DNA from: Alteribacillus iranensis
GTDB lineage: Bacteria; Bacillota; Bacilli; Bacillales; Marinococcaceae
DNA length: 64,000 nucleotides
Reading direction: 5' to 3'
Assembly (NCBI RefSeq): GCF_900113025.1
Contig: NZ_FONT01000004.1
Coordinates: forward strand, 170,849-234,848
The translations under genes were made by a program, and so were the position numbers. Below the pieces are notes generated by a model. It saw only the letters and a program-made list of their open reading frames with translations. It did not search any database and was not told the origin of the DNA. Shown piece after piece: positions 16,849 to 26,038 of this stretch (positions within the stretch are counted from its first letter, which is position 1; each line of letters begins with the position of its first letter).

Positions 16849-18201
16849 ATGCTTAAGTCATTTACTATGGTAGTGGACCGTTTCGTCCGCCGCTATTTAC
16901 CAGATGCTTTTTTATTCGCAGTCATATTGACATTGATCGTATATGTCTTAGGTATTGGTATGACAGATAGTTCACCGATGGACATGGTGCAGTATTGGGG
17001 AAATGGTTTTTGGGACCTATTAGCATTTGCCATGCAAATGTCCTTAATCGTTGTTACAGGCTATATACTTGCTAATACACCCCTTATCAAATCATTATTA
17101 TCCAAACTAGCCCAGCTTGCCCATACTCCCGGTCAAGCAATTATACTCGTCACTTTCGTTGCCGGCATTGCCTGCTTAATTAATTACGGTTTTGGATTAG
17201 TTATTGGTGCTTTGTTTGCACGCCACGTGATACAAAAGGTCCCGACAGTAGATTACCGATTACTTGTGGCCAGTGCATACAGTGGTTATTTGTTATGGCA
17301 TGGAGGTTTTTCCGGCTCCATTCCATTAACTATCGCCACTCCCGAACATTTTGCAGAAGATCTAATAGGAATCATACCGATAACCGAGACATTGTTTTCT
17401 TCGGCAAATATTTTCATTGTTCTCGTTCTCTTAGCCACATTGCCACTTTTAAATCGATTATTATTGAGCGCTGCTAATGATCCAAGTTCACAACTATCCA
17501 AGGAACAAATGGCAGCAGCGGCAGCTGAACCAACTCAAGATAACAACAATGAACCTGATGAGAACGAAACTAAAGAAAAAACACCAGCTGAACGATTAGA
17601 AAATAGCCGGATTGTCTCCTACCTAATTGGTATTTTAGGTTTAGTATTTATGATTTACCATTTTACAGAAAATGGTTTCGACTTAAACATTAACATTGTA
17701 AACTTTATCTTTCTCTTTCTCGGCATTTTGTTCCACCAAACTCCTCGTCGTTTTCTTAATAGTGTGGCAGAAGCAGTTAAAAATGCAGGAGGAATTATCA
17801 TTCAATTTCCATTTTACGCTGGCATTATGGGGATGATGGTTGCTTCTGGATTGTCCGAACAAATGTCCCTTTGGTTTGTCAGCATTTCAAATGAATTTAC
17901 CTTCCCGCTGTTTGCTTTTCTAAGCGCAGGCGTGGTTAATTTTTTCGTACCATCAGGCGGAGGCCAGTGGGCTGTTCAAGGCCCGATTATGATACCAGCT
18001 TCTCTTGAGCTCGGTGTTGATACGGCTAAGACGGCTGTGGCAGTAGCTTGGGGTGACTCTTGGACCAACATGATTCAACCATTTTGGACATTGCCGCTTC
18101 TTGCAATTGCTGGTTTACAAGTTAGAGATATAATTGGCTTCTGTGTGATCACGCTACTATACAGTGTGATTCCAATCTCTATTGGACTGTTGTTTTTTTA
18201 G
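16849..18201 (+). CDS. AtoE-family short-chain fatty acid transporter
   Basis: A 450-residue integral membrane protein with about 11-12 predicted helices and an acidic cytoplasmic loop near residues 215-245. The N-terminus (FVRRYLPDAFLFAVILTLIVY) and the conserved FVPSGGGQWAVQGPI match the AtoE/TIGR00366 family, which takes up short-chain fatty acids such as butyrate. It is second gene of an operon with the amidase. A ribosome-binding site AGAGAGGTGAAAGG precedes the ATG. The exact solute is unknown. Confidence 0.88.
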   Translation: MLKSFTMVVDRFVRRYLPDAFLFAVILTLIVYVLGIGMTDSSPMDMVQYWGNGFWDLLAFAMQMSLIVVTGYILANTPLIKSLLSKLAQLAHTPGQAIILVTFVAGIACLINYGFGLVIGALFARHVIQKVPTVDYRLLVASAYSGYLLWHGGFSGSIPLTIATPEHFAEDLIGIIPITETLFSSANIFIVLVLLATLPLLNRLLLSAANDPSSQLSKEQMAAAAAEPTQDNNNEPDENETKEKTPAERLENSRIVSYLIGILGLVFMIYHFTENGFDLNINIVNFIFLFLGILFHQTPRRFLNSVAEAVKNAGGIIIQFPFYAGIMGMMVASGLSEQMSLWFVSISNEFTFPLFAFLSAGVVNFFVPSGGGQWAVQGPIMIPASLELGVDTAKTAVAVAWGDSWTNMIQPFWTLPLLAIAGLQVRDIIGFCVITLLYSVIPISIGLLFF

Positions 18202-18209
18202 CTGAATGG

Positions 18210-18248
18210 ACAGGCCGCCTCTACGTTGTTGGGGCGGCCCTGTTTTTT
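18210..18248 (+). terminator. Rho-independent terminator of the amidase/AtoE operon
   Basis: ACAGGCCGCC (18210-18219) pairs with GGCGGCCCTGT (18233-18243), followed by a T-run. It begins eight bases after the transporter stop. Confidence 0.85.
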
Positions 18249-18456
18249 AAGAGTTATGATATACTTGTGAAATTTCTTTATCTGCCAGGTCTGCATTGTC
18301 TTCTTCAACCAACCTTGGTTCCTCTTCTGCACTCCCCGAGTACCGAGCGCCCGTGTGAAACGGGTGGTCTGCCTGCAAGCCATGGGCAACGGCTTCCTCA
18401 ATATTTGTTTTCCTTTTAGAAAAAGCTTCTTTTTTTCCTTTTTTGACTTCTGCCAT
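18247..18456 (-). CDS. Small hydrophilic protein of unknown function
   Basis: A 69-residue protein starting MAEVKKGKKEAFSKRK and ending DKEISQVYHNS. It is charged, without membrane segment or cysteine. The ATG at 18456 is chosen because AAGGGGTG lies six bases upstream; longer frames lack one. The His-rich middle (HGLQADHPFHTG) and acidic tail resemble small spore- or stress-type proteins of Bacillaceae only in general character. I do not recognise a family. Confidence 0.55.
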   Translation of the reverse strand: MAEVKKGKKEAFSKRKTNIEEAVAHGLQADHPFHTGARYSGSAEEEPRLVEEDNADLADKEISQVYHNS

Positions 18457-18564
18457 TTTTTCACCCCTTGTTATAGAATTTGTGTATTTTTTCATTTCAT
18501 CCTGGGAATTTTTCTTTGGCGGATGGGGTATGGTATATTGAGGATATAGTAGGAGGAATATTTC

Positions 18565-18825
18565 ATGGAATTCATTGATAACCTATATGAGTTGTATAAG
18601 AATAAGTTAACCGGTGATGAGGAAGACGCGCTAGTGGTCATCGAAGGGATTTTAGAGAGCTTTAGTAATAAGGATATTGAGAAACTATTTTCTGAGCTCT
18701 CAGAGAAGGAACGCTATGAAATGATGGCTCTTTTTTTATATGAGCAATTCCGATTGAAATTAGCTCAGGAAGGAGTCGGACAAACACGGACTAGAAATGA
18801 TGAAAAACTTAAATATTACCATTAA
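18565..18825 (+). CDS. Small conserved Bacillaceae protein (DUF6154-like)
   Basis: An 86-residue protein with a clear AGGAGGAA ribosome-binding site. It is helical and acidic: FIDNLYELYKNKLTGDEEDA, then an L/E-rich helix pair and LAQEGVGQTR. This pattern resembles a family of uncharacterised Bacillus proteins that I recall as DUF6154; a profile search is needed to confirm. Single gene between two minus-strand units. No function is known. Confidence 0.7.
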   Translation: MEFIDNLYELYKNKLTGDEEDALVVIEGILESFSNKDIEKLFSELSEKERYEMMALFLYEQFRLKLAQEGVGQTRTRNDEKLKYYH

Positions 18826-18852
18826 TTGTTTTTTTAGGAGAACCAGAAAAGA

Positions 18853-19566
18853 TCATCCTTCCCGGTTCTCCTCTCTTCTTATAATAGCCTCTACGCTTGA
18901 TAAGTGACGAAGCATGGTTTGTCTGGCTTCGGTCCTGTTTTTATTTTTGATCGCCTGGTAAATTGCTTCGTGCTCGTCATATAACTGTTCCAACGTCTGA
19001 CTTTCAGAAAATAACCAGACCTTCCTGCTTTCAAATATCGTTCTTTTCAATGTATCCGATAGCTTGGTCATCATATCGGTGATGATATGGTTATGTGCCC
19101 CTTTTACCACAGCTAAGTGAAAAGCCATGTCTGCCGTCTCTCCTATATCTGCACGAGTGGATGCCGCTTTCATATGTTGAAGTGCTTCTTGCATCGCTTC
19201 GAGTTGAGACTCGGTTCGCTTTTCCGCAGCCAACTCTGCTGCACCTACTTCCATTATTTTTCGTACTTCCAACAATTCTAATATCTCTTTCTTCGAAATG
19301 ATACGCTCTGACGGGTCAAAAACTGCGGAGAAATCATAAGGATTGACAAATGTACCTTCCCCCTGTTTTATGGTGACCGCTCCGACTGCTCTTAATGCGC
19401 TCAGTGCCTCTCGAACTGCTGAACGACTAACTTGGAATTCATCGGCTAACTGGATGACAGATGCTAATTTGTCTCCTGGCTGTACTTCCCCACTTTTAAT
19501 CATATGTTCAATTTCTTCTCGAACCAATTCAGAAATTTTTTTTGATTTAATTTGTTTCGTGCTCAT
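18853..19566 (-). CDS. lutR: FadR-type GntR regulator of the lactate-utilisation operon
   Basis: A 237-residue GntR/FadR-family repressor. The winged HTH is evident (EVQPGDKLASVIQLA, VSRSAVREALSALRAVG), followed by an FCD effector domain with EVRKIMEVGAAELAA and FHLAVVKGAHN (metal/ligand histidine). Its start overlaps the end of lutC by 20 bases, so it is co-transcribed as the last gene of lutABC. The LutR name is inferred from this linkage; in the family lactate relieves repression. In Bacillus subtilis lutR lies elsewhere, so the in-operon position differs. Confidence 0.82.
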   Translation of the reverse strand: MSTKQIKSKKISELVREEIEHMIKSGEVQPGDKLASVIQLADEFQVSRSAVREALSALRAVGAVTIKQGEGTFVNPYDFSAVFDPSERIISKKEILELLEVRKIMEVGAAELAAEKRTESQLEAMQEALQHMKAASTRADIGETADMAFHLAVVKGAHNHIITDMMTKLSDTLKRTIFESRKVWLFSESQTLEQLYDEHEAIYQAIKNKNRTEARQTMLRHLSSVEAIIRREENREG

Positions 19567-20284
19567 TTTTCTTCTCCTTTTTCAAGTCATCGACTAAAAT
19601 ATAGCAGGCTCGTACCGGCCCATGGACGCCGACTACTAGATCCAATTCAATATCAGCACTGTTACTTGGTCCGGAAATGAAGTTAATACAAGCCGGCAGA
19701 CGCCTGCCCTTTTCTGCTTGTTCATGAATAGCCGCTGTTGCTTGTGTCATTCGTGGTACTAACGTGCTTAGAGGTATAATCGCAATATAATTAGTTGGCA
19801 ATAAGCTGACAGACAGTCCTTTTCCTGCCCCGTTCATTATGACCACTGTACCAGACTCAGCTAACGTATAATCCGAAAATGTAATACCGACATCCGCTTG
19901 TTCAGCAGCCTGGATATTTGCCTCTCTTCCCGGTTCCTCTCCCCACACGGAGACTTGGGGCCGTTCTACTATAGAATCTAAACCAAATTGATGAAAACGA
20001 GGATCATCCCATACAGCTGCTGTGATCGCTTCGTATTCCACGAATACCTGATCAATAACTTCTCTCAAATTGTTGATGGTTGCCTCTCTCACATCTGTGT
20101 GAATAGCTAGACACTGCTTTTTTAGCACTTTTGCTAATTCACTAATGTCTGCCTCTTTCCCCATTTTCTGATGAGGGAATGAGAAATAACTAGGAGGATT
20201 CACCGTGGTGCGTCGTTCTCTTCCTAATCTATCTGCCACGTGATTGAGAAAAGTTGTTTGATTTTGAACATTTCCGCTACTCAT
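19547..20284 (-). CDS. lutC: Lactate utilisation protein C (LUD domain)
   Basis: A 245-residue LUD-domain protein, third subunit of the LutABC lactate oxidase system that turns L-lactate into pyruvate. The core [16 protein letters not shown] and the [19 protein letters not shown] segment are typical. It has no cysteine clusters, as expected for LutC. The start overlaps the LutB stop by four bases (ATGA). Confidence 0.92.
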   Translation of the reverse strand: MSSGNVQNQTTFLNHVADRLGRERRTTVNPPSYFSFPHQKMGKEADISELAKVLKKQCLAIHTDVREATINNLREVIDQVFVEYEAITAAVWDDPRFHQFGLDSIVERPQVSVWGEEPGREANIQAAEQADVGITFSDYTLAESGTVVIMNGAGKGLSVSLLPTNYIAIIPLSTLVPRMTQATAAIHEQAEKGRRLPACINFISGPSNSADIELDLVVGVHGPVRACYILVDDLKKEKKNEHETN

Positions 20285-21705
20285 TCTGCTCCCCCCTTAT
20301 TTCTTTCTTTTACCCAATCCCTGAAGCGCTCTTTCTTTGGACCGGGGAAGTCTCTAATTGCCGTCCATTCCTTCAAAGGGCCGGGGCCTTTCTCTATCGT
20401 TTCCTTATTTGTAAACGGAGCGAGCAGAGCGGGAGCTGTTTTTGCTGCCATTTCAAATAAACGGGGAGAGCTCGCCACTAGTCCAAATCCTTTCATAGCA
20501 AATGTTTCCCCTAATGTTGTTTTCTTTTCTTGCGCGATCACTTTCCGGTGTTCCACAAGCAGTTCGTGTAGAGGGATTTTTACCGGACAGGCATCTGTAC
20601 AAGCAGCACAGAGGCTTGAGGCATATGGTAAGTCTTGGTGATCTTCGTATCCCTCAAGAAGAGGGGACAAGACCGCACCAATTGGCCCCGGGTAAATGGA
20701 TCCGTAGGCATGACCGCCAATATGCCGATAGACCGGGCAAACATTAATACAAGCCGCACAGCGAATGCAATGAAGGGCTGATTGAAAAGGTGTGCCGAGA
20801 ATATTTGAGCGGCCATTATCGACGATAACTAGGTGAAATTCTTCGGGGCCGTCCACATCCTCCTGAGCTTTCGGACCGGTCAGCCCGGTAACATAACTCG
20901 TTAATTTTTGTCCAACTGCACTTCGACACAGCATACTAACGAGAATATCGAGCTCTTCCCAGGTAGGCACCACTCTCTCCATCCCCATCACTGCGATATG
21001 TGTTTTAGGAATCGTAGTGACAAGCCTTGCATTTCCCTCGTTCGTAACAAGTGCTACACTCCCTGATTCTGCGACCGCAAAATTACATCCAGTGATACCG
21101 ATGTCCGCCTCTAGAAATTCTCGACGAAGCTTTTTTCGGACGAATTGTGTCAGCTCTTCCGGCTTAGATGTCTTTTGATACCCTTTCCGTCGTGAAAACG
21201 TGTCTTTAATTTGCTCTTTATTTTTATGGAGAGCTGGCGCAACGATATGAGAGGGAGGATCATGATCATCTATTTGTAGTATGTATTCTCCCAGGTCCGA
21301 TTCAATCACTTCTACTCCAGTGGCTTCTAATGCCTCATTCATGCTTATTTCTTCAGTTACCATGGACTTCGCTTTCATCACTTTCTTTGCTTCTTTTCTT
21401 TCGGCAATGGATTGAATATATCGATTCGCTTCAGCAGCAGTTTGGGCAAAATACACGTGCCCCCCATTTTTCGACACATTTTCGCTAAGCCTTTCTAAAT
21501 AGTAATCTAGATTGTCAACCGTATGAGATCGAATCTTTTCCGAGAGGGAACGCCACTCTTCCCAGTCCCCCAGCTCTTCTTCCGCTTGGGATTTATTCGT
21601 ATAAAGTCGTTCCTGAGCTGTGCGGACCGTCTCTCTCATATAGGAGTCGCGTACCCCTTGTTCCGCACGTTTGTCAAACGATCGCCCTCCTATTTTCATC
21701 GCCAT
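20281..21705 (-). CDS. lutB: Lactate utilisation iron-sulfur protein B
   Basis: A 474-residue protein with a LUD domain followed by two [4Fe-4S] ferredoxin-type clusters ([12 protein letters not shown] and CAACTDACP) and a C-terminal extension. Length and order match LutB. It carries electrons from lactate oxidation between LutA and LutC. It starts on the last base of lutA (TAATG) and ends in lutC, so the three proteins are translationally coupled. Confidence 0.95.
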   Translation of the reverse strand: MAMKIGGRSFDKRAEQGVRDSYMRETVRTAQERLYTNKSQAEEELGDWEEWRSLSEKIRSHTVDNLDYYLERLSENVSKNGGHVYFAQTAAEANRYIQSIAERKEAKKVMKAKSMVTEEISMNEALEATGVEVIESDLGEYILQIDDHDPPSHIVAPALHKNKEQIKDTFSRRKGYQKTSKPEELTQFVRKKLRREFLEADIGITGCNFAVAESGSVALVTNEGNARLVTTIPKTHIAVMGMERVVPTWEELDILVSMLCRSAVGQKLTSYVTGLTGPKAQEDVDGPEEFHLVIVDNGRSNILGTPFQSALHCIRCAACINVCPVYRHIGGHAYGSIYPGPIGAVLSPLLEGYEDHQDLPYASSLCAACTDACPVKIPLHELLVEHRKVIAQEKKTTLGETFAMKGFGLVASSPRLFEMAAKTAPALLAPFTNKETIEKGPGPLKEWTAIRDFPGPKKERFRDWVKERNKGGAE

Positions 21706-22442
21706 TATACGTCGCCTCCTCCCATTTCTCTGTGATTTAATACCTCTGCAATATGCATTACCTTGATAGGTTTTTTCTCTTTTTGAATCCGACCGCCAAT
21801 GTTCATGAGGCAGCCATTGTCTGCTCCAATTAGAACATCAGCTTCTGTTTCTTCTATATGCTCTACTTTTTCATCTACCATTTGTTCGGAAATGGTGCTC
21901 ATTTTCACAGCAAAGGTCCCACCAAACCCACAGCAGTTCTGTTTATTAGGAAGCTCTTTTAACTCAAGTCCTTGAACATTAGAAAGAAGTACATAAGGTG
22001 CCTCTGTTTCACCTAATAGACGGACCATATGACAGGAAGTGTGATAGGTAGCAACTCCTTGTAAAGTAGCTCCCGTATTAGTAACGTGTAACACACGATA
22101 TAAAAACTGGGTGAGTTCGTATGTTTTTCCTGCTAATTGTTCTGCCCGCTCACGCCACCGTATTTCGTCTTTCAATAGTGATGGGTATTCTTTAAACATA
22201 GCGGCACAAGACCCAGACGGCGTAACAACTTTTTCGGCATGCTCAAACGTCTCAATCATATGCTTTGCCGCTTTTTTCGCATCCTTATGATACCCACTGT
22301 TAAATGCGGGCTGACCACAACACGTTTGCTTCTCAGGAAAATCAACCTCACATCCATGGCGCTCTAAAAGCTCTACAACATTTTTCCCAACATCCGGATA
22401 AAAAATATCTGTTAAGCAAGTGATAAACAAGGAAACTTTCAT
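21705..22442 (-). CDS. lutA: Lactate utilisation protein A (CCG-domain Fe-S protein)
   Basis: A 245-residue protein with two CCG-type cysteine motifs, [11 protein letters not shown] and [13 protein letters not shown], which bind an Fe-S cluster as in heterodisulfide-reductase and glycolate-oxidase Fe-S subunits. First gene of lutABC-lutR; start ATG with AGAGAGGAG upstream. The control region at 22471-22542 suggests regulation by both the operon repressor and CcpA. Confidence 0.94.
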   Translation of the reverse strand: MKVSLFITCLTDIFYPDVGKNVVELLERHGCEVDFPEKQTCCGQPAFNSGYHKDAKKAAKHMIETFEHAEKVVTPSGSCAAMFKEYPSLLKDEIRWRERAEQLAGKTYELTQFLYRVLHVTNTGATLQGVATYHTSCHMVRLLGETEAPYVLLSNVQGLELKELPNKQNCCGFGGTFAVKMSTISEQMVDEKVEHIEETEADVLIGADNGCLMNIGGRIQKEKKPIKVMHIAEVLNHREMGGGDV

Positions 22443-22470
22443 AGAAGTACTCCTCTCTTCTTCTAAAAAG

Positions 22471-22542
22471 TGATGACAAGGTCATCAGATGTCTACGATT
22501 GTAAGTGCTTTCATCATACCAAGCCGTCTTATGATTTTACAA
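22471..22542 (-). promoter_or_regulatory. lutABC promoter with cre-like site and 7-3-7 palindrome
   Basis: Minus strand: TTGTAA (22542-22537), 18-base spacer, TATGAT (22518-22513). TGTAAGTGCTTTCA (22500-22513) fits the CcpA cre consensus at 13 of 14 positions and covers the predicted start site. TGATGAC-AAG-GTCATCA (22471-22487) is a perfect inverted repeat in the leader, a candidate LutR operator. Confidence 0.6.
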
Positions 22543-22581
22543 TACTTTTCGAAAATTAAGTTATTAATCCATGAAGTTAAC

Positions 22582-22630
22582 AAGGGCCGCCCAAAAAGTT
22601 GTTATTAACTACTTTTTTGGGACAGCCCTT
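22582..22630 (-). terminator. Rho-independent terminator of malate synthase
   Basis: AAGGGC...AAAAAGT (22582-22599) pairs imperfectly with ACTTTTTT...GCCCTT (22611-22630), 38 bases past the glcB stop and 140 before lutA. Confidence 0.65.
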
Positions 22631-22667
22631 CGAAAATATCTTTATTTAAGATGATCCAGTGAAAATG

Positions 22668-24848
22668 TTATTTCTTGGCTAATTCTTTATTTTTCACTTC
22701 GAGACGACGTTTATGCAAGATTGGCTCAGTATACCCACTTGGCTGCTCTCTTCCTTTAAATACCAAATCACATGCAGCTTGGAAAGCAATTGATTTATTG
22801 AAATCATCGGCCATTGGACGGTAGTTTGGATCACCGGCATTTTGTTCATCGACTACCTTTGCCATTCGTTTCATTGTATCCATGACTTGTTGTTCCGTGC
22901 ATATTCCATGGTAAAGCCAATTCGCCATGTGCTGGCTGGAGATACGTAAGGTCGCCCGGTCTTCCATGAGACCAATATTGTTAATATCAGGAACTTTCGA
23001 ACAGCCTACTCCAAGGTCAACCCAACGAACCACATACCCTAAAATTCCTTGTGCATTATTATCTAATTCTTCCTGAATTTCTTCCTCTGACCAGGTCGGA
23101 TTCTCTTCAACAGGAATTTGTAGTATCTCATCATGCAAATCTTCCACTTTATCTTTAAGCTGTGATTGGACTTCTTGAACGTCTATATGATGATAATGAA
23201 GAGCATGAAGTGTTGCAGCAGTTGGAGATGGCACCCAAGCGGTATTGGCTCCTGCTTTCACTTGGCCAATTTTTTGTTCGAGCATCGCCGCCATCATATC
23301 CGGCATAGCCCACATTCCTTTTCCTATTTGCGCACGACCTACAAGCCCCGTTTCTAATCCACGAAATACATTCGACCGTTCATAAGCATCTAGCCACACT
23401 GACTTCTTCATATCACCCTTTCTAATCATTGGTCCTGCTTCCATGGATGTGTGAATTTCATCTCCAGTACGATCGAGAAATCCGGTATTAATAAACACAA
23501 TACGGTCCTTCGCTTCCCGGATACAAGCTTTTAAGTTAAGAGAGGTGCGTCTTTCTTCATCCATGACACCCATCTTAAGAGTATGGCGTTCTAATCCGAG
23601 CAATTCTTCTGTTTTGTCGAATAGTTTATTCGCAAAAGCTACCTCTTTTGAGCCGTGCATTTTTGGCTTAACAATATATATGGAGCCCTTTTCAGAGTTT
23701 CGATATTTGCTATTTCCAAGAACATCATGCATCGCAATAAGACTTGTAAATACTCCATCTAGTATTCCTTCTGGTACTTCTTCTCCGTTTTTATCCAGAA
23801 TAGCAGGGTTTGTCATTAAATGACCAACATTTCTCACGAACATCTTCGAGCGTCCCGGTAATGTTAATTGTTCACCAGTGGAACTCCGATAGACACGATC
23901 CGGGTGTAATTCTCTGGTCACTTCCTTTAATCCTTTTTGGAAGGTAGCTTGTAATGTTCCTTTCATGAGACCTAGCCAATTCCGATATACCTCTACCTTA
24001 TCCTCTGCATCTACAGCCGCAATGGAGTCTTCACAGTCCATCAAAGTAGAAAGAGCTGCTTCCATTAAGATATCCTTTATTCCTGCAGCGTCCGTTTTCC
24101 CTATAGGATGGTCCCGATCTATTTGAATCTCAAAATGAATACCATTGTTTTCAATGAGGATGGCCTCGGGTGATTCTTCTTGTCCTTGGTACCCTTTGTA
24201 TTTAGTTTTTTCTTTTAATAATGACTCCGTCCCGTTCTCAAGTATGACACCAAGCTCCCCATCGCGTACCACGTATTGAGTGGCTTGTTGATGAGACCCT
24301 TCTGTGAGAGGAATAATTTCGTCGAGAAATTGCTTTGCGTATTCTATGACTTTTTTGCCTCGAACTGGGTTATATTCGCTCGTTCGTTCCGCTCCGCTTT
24401 CTTCCCTGATAGCATCTGTGCCGTAGAGAGCATCGTACAAACTCCCCCACCTTGCATTTGCAGCGTTTAACGCATAACGCGCATTCGTTAAAGGTACAAC
24501 AAGTTGCGGACCCGCTTGTTTTGCAATTTCATCATCCACATTGCTCGTTGTCACTTCCACATCCTCTGTCTCCGACTCTAAGTAACGAATGTTTTTTAGA
24601 AACTTTTTATACTCATATGGGTCGAATGATTCTCGATGATCTTTATGCCACTTATCCAACTTTGATTGAAGCATTTCTCTCTCTTCAAGAAGAGCTTTGT
24701 TTTCTGCAGTTAATTCATGAATGAGTGTATCAAGTCCCTGCCAAAATTTTGATGGGCTCACTCCAGTCTCTGGAATGGCCTCTTCATTTATAAATGCATA
24801 AAGTTCTTCTGCTACTTGCAAACCACCAACTGTAACATATTTCCCCAT
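22668..24848 (-). CDS. glcB: Malate synthase G
   Basis: A 726-residue protein, the usual length of the monomeric isoform G. It condenses glyoxylate with acetyl-CoA to malate, Mg-dependent, in the cytoplasm. Family marks include [35 protein letters not shown] near the C-terminus (with the catalytic Asp just before the NNIGLMEDR context) and [14 protein letters not shown]. The start has GGAGGAGAAAAG upstream. It stands as a single transcription unit upstream of lutABC; both feed two- and three-carbon acids into central metabolism. No isocitrate lyase is nearby, so glyoxylate may come from glycolate or purine/allantoin routes. Confidence 0.95.
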   Translation of the reverse strand: MGKYVTVGGLQVAEELYAFINEEAIPETGVSPSKFWQGLDTLIHELTAENKALLEEREMLQSKLDKWHKDHRESFDPYEYKKFLKNIRYLESETEDVEVTTSNVDDEIAKQAGPQLVVPLTNARYALNAANARWGSLYDALYGTDAIREESGAERTSEYNPVRGKKVIEYAKQFLDEIIPLTEGSHQQATQYVVRDGELGVILENGTESLLKEKTKYKGYQGQEESPEAILIENNGIHFEIQIDRDHPIGKTDAAGIKDILMEAALSTLMDCEDSIAAVDAEDKVEVYRNWLGLMKGTLQATFQKGLKEVTRELHPDRVYRSSTGEQLTLPGRSKMFVRNVGHLMTNPAILDKNGEEVPEGILDGVFTSLIAMHDVLGNSKYRNSEKGSIYIVKPKMHGSKEVAFANKLFDKTEELLGLERHTLKMGVMDEERRTSLNLKACIREAKDRIVFINTGFLDRTGDEIHTSMEAGPMIRKGDMKKSVWLDAYERSNVFRGLETGLVGRAQIGKGMWAMPDMMAAMLEQKIGQVKAGANTAWVPSPTAATLHALHYHHIDVQEVQSQLKDKVEDLHDEILQIPVEENPTWSEEEIQEELDNNAQGILGYVVRWVDLGVGCSKVPDINNIGLMEDRATLRISSQHMANWLYHGICTEQQVMDTMKRMAKVVDEQNAGDPNYRPMADDFNKSIAFQAACDLVFKGREQPSGYTEPILHKRRLEVKNKELAKK

Positions 24849-25010
24849 TTTCTTTTCTCCTCCTAATGTTGCTTATTACGAAACAACGTTTCTTATTTAT
24901 AGAATAACATGTCATTTTATCTATTTCAATTGTTCAGATTACTTTTTTTAAAATCACCTTTCTGTTCATGATTAGATGCAGCTCTCCTGCAGATCAATGG
25001 ACACTTACAT

Positions 25011-25055
25011 AAAAAAAGCTGTATCAAAAAGTCATTTTTTACCTTTTGATACAGC
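25011..25055 (-). terminator. Rho-independent terminator after the metallo-hydrolase gene
   Basis: GCTGTATCAAAA (25018-25029) pairs with TTTTGATACAGC (25044-25055); the A-run at 25011-25017 is the T-run on the minus strand. Confidence 0.85.
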
Positions 25056-25068
25056 CCTTATTAAACTC

Positions 25069-25956
25069 TTACATCCCACATGATGGAATTAATTCGCTTG
25101 CTTCTCTGCACCTATCATAGATAGCATACCATTTCTCTGTTTCTATGTTGTAGGAGTTTGTGTCAGCTGTCACTACTATATCTCCATGCTCATACGTGCT
25201 GTATATCGTTGCACCTATACGGTTTAGTCTGCTTACAACCCTTCTTGTCGGGTGGCCAAATTCATTTTCCCCGTAAGTAAGTATCGCGGTCTCCGGTTGT
25301 ACCTTTCTTAAAAAGTCCATACTTGTGGATGTTTTCGATCCATGATGCCCTACTTTTAAAATTTCTGCTTCTACGTCAAATTCATTTACCATTCTCATTT
25401 CATTGTCCTTTGTAGCATCACTAGCAAGCAAAAAGTCTATTTCTCCGTGCGTTATTTTAAAAACAATCGAGGATTCATTGCGCTCCTCACTTTCACTTAA
25501 GGCATTCAGCGCTTGCATCTCAACAGGCGGGGCAAAATCGATCGTCTCCCCGTGGTTTACAATATCAAAAGGAATCTCCCTCTCTTCTACGAGTTTTAAA
25601 TATTCGATATACGTATCCGTCGTATGTTCCTTTCCACTATCTAACACGTGCTCTACTTCTACCTCACGCAACACTTCGATTAACCCGCCAACGTGATCTG
25701 CATCTGGATGTGAAGCGACAACATAATCTAAGTGCTCGATGCCAGATTTTTTTAAATAGGTAACAACCTTTTCACCTGCATCCCTTCTGCCTCCATCAAT
25801 CAACATCGTCTGCCCTCTATATTCAATTAATGTGCTGTCACCCTGGCCCACATCAATAAAATGAACGACTAAGCTGTCATCTGGCGCAGCAGATACGTGG
25901 GAAAAGAGATGGAGAAATAAAAATGTAAGTAATAGGATATATCTGCAGTGCTGCAA
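25069..25956 (-). CDS. Secreted ComEC-like metallo-beta-lactamase-fold hydrolase
   Basis: A 295-residue protein: signal peptide (YILLLTFLFLHLFSHVSA, cleaved near A-A-P), then a stand-alone MBL domain like the C-terminal domain of ComEC/Rec2. Motifs are FIDVGQGDSTLI, SHPDADHVGG (HxDADH, zinc ligands) and VGHHGSKTS. It lacks the membrane channel of ComEC, so it is probably an extracellular nuclease or phosphodiesterase, not a DNA-uptake channel. The TTG start at 25956 follows AAGGGGGA by six bases. Monocistronic, with a terminator just after the gene. Confidence 0.85.
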   Translation of the reverse strand: MQHCRYILLLTFLFLHLFSHVSAAPDDSLVVHFIDVGQGDSTLIEYRGQTMLIDGGRRDAGEKVVTYLKKSGIEHLDYVVASHPDADHVGGLIEVLREVEVEHVLDSGKEHTTDTYIEYLKLVEEREIPFDIVNHGETIDFAPPVEMQALNALSESEERNESSIVFKITHGEIDFLLASDATKDNEMRMVNEFDVEAEILKVGHHGSKTSTSMDFLRKVQPETAILTYGENEFGHPTRRVVSRLNRIGATIYSTYEHGDIVVTADTNSYNIETEKWYAIYDRCREASELIPSCGM

Positions 25957-26038
25957 TGTAAATCCCCCTTACGTTATTATGTAACGCGGGGGACGTTGAT
26001 TATTCATCTATTTCATTCGTGTCTCTACCGAATATCAT

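Noticed and set aside
24878-24895. GAAAC-AAC-GTTTC before malate synthase as a cre site.
   Set aside because: It does not fit the cre consensus; only a short palindrome of unknown meaning.
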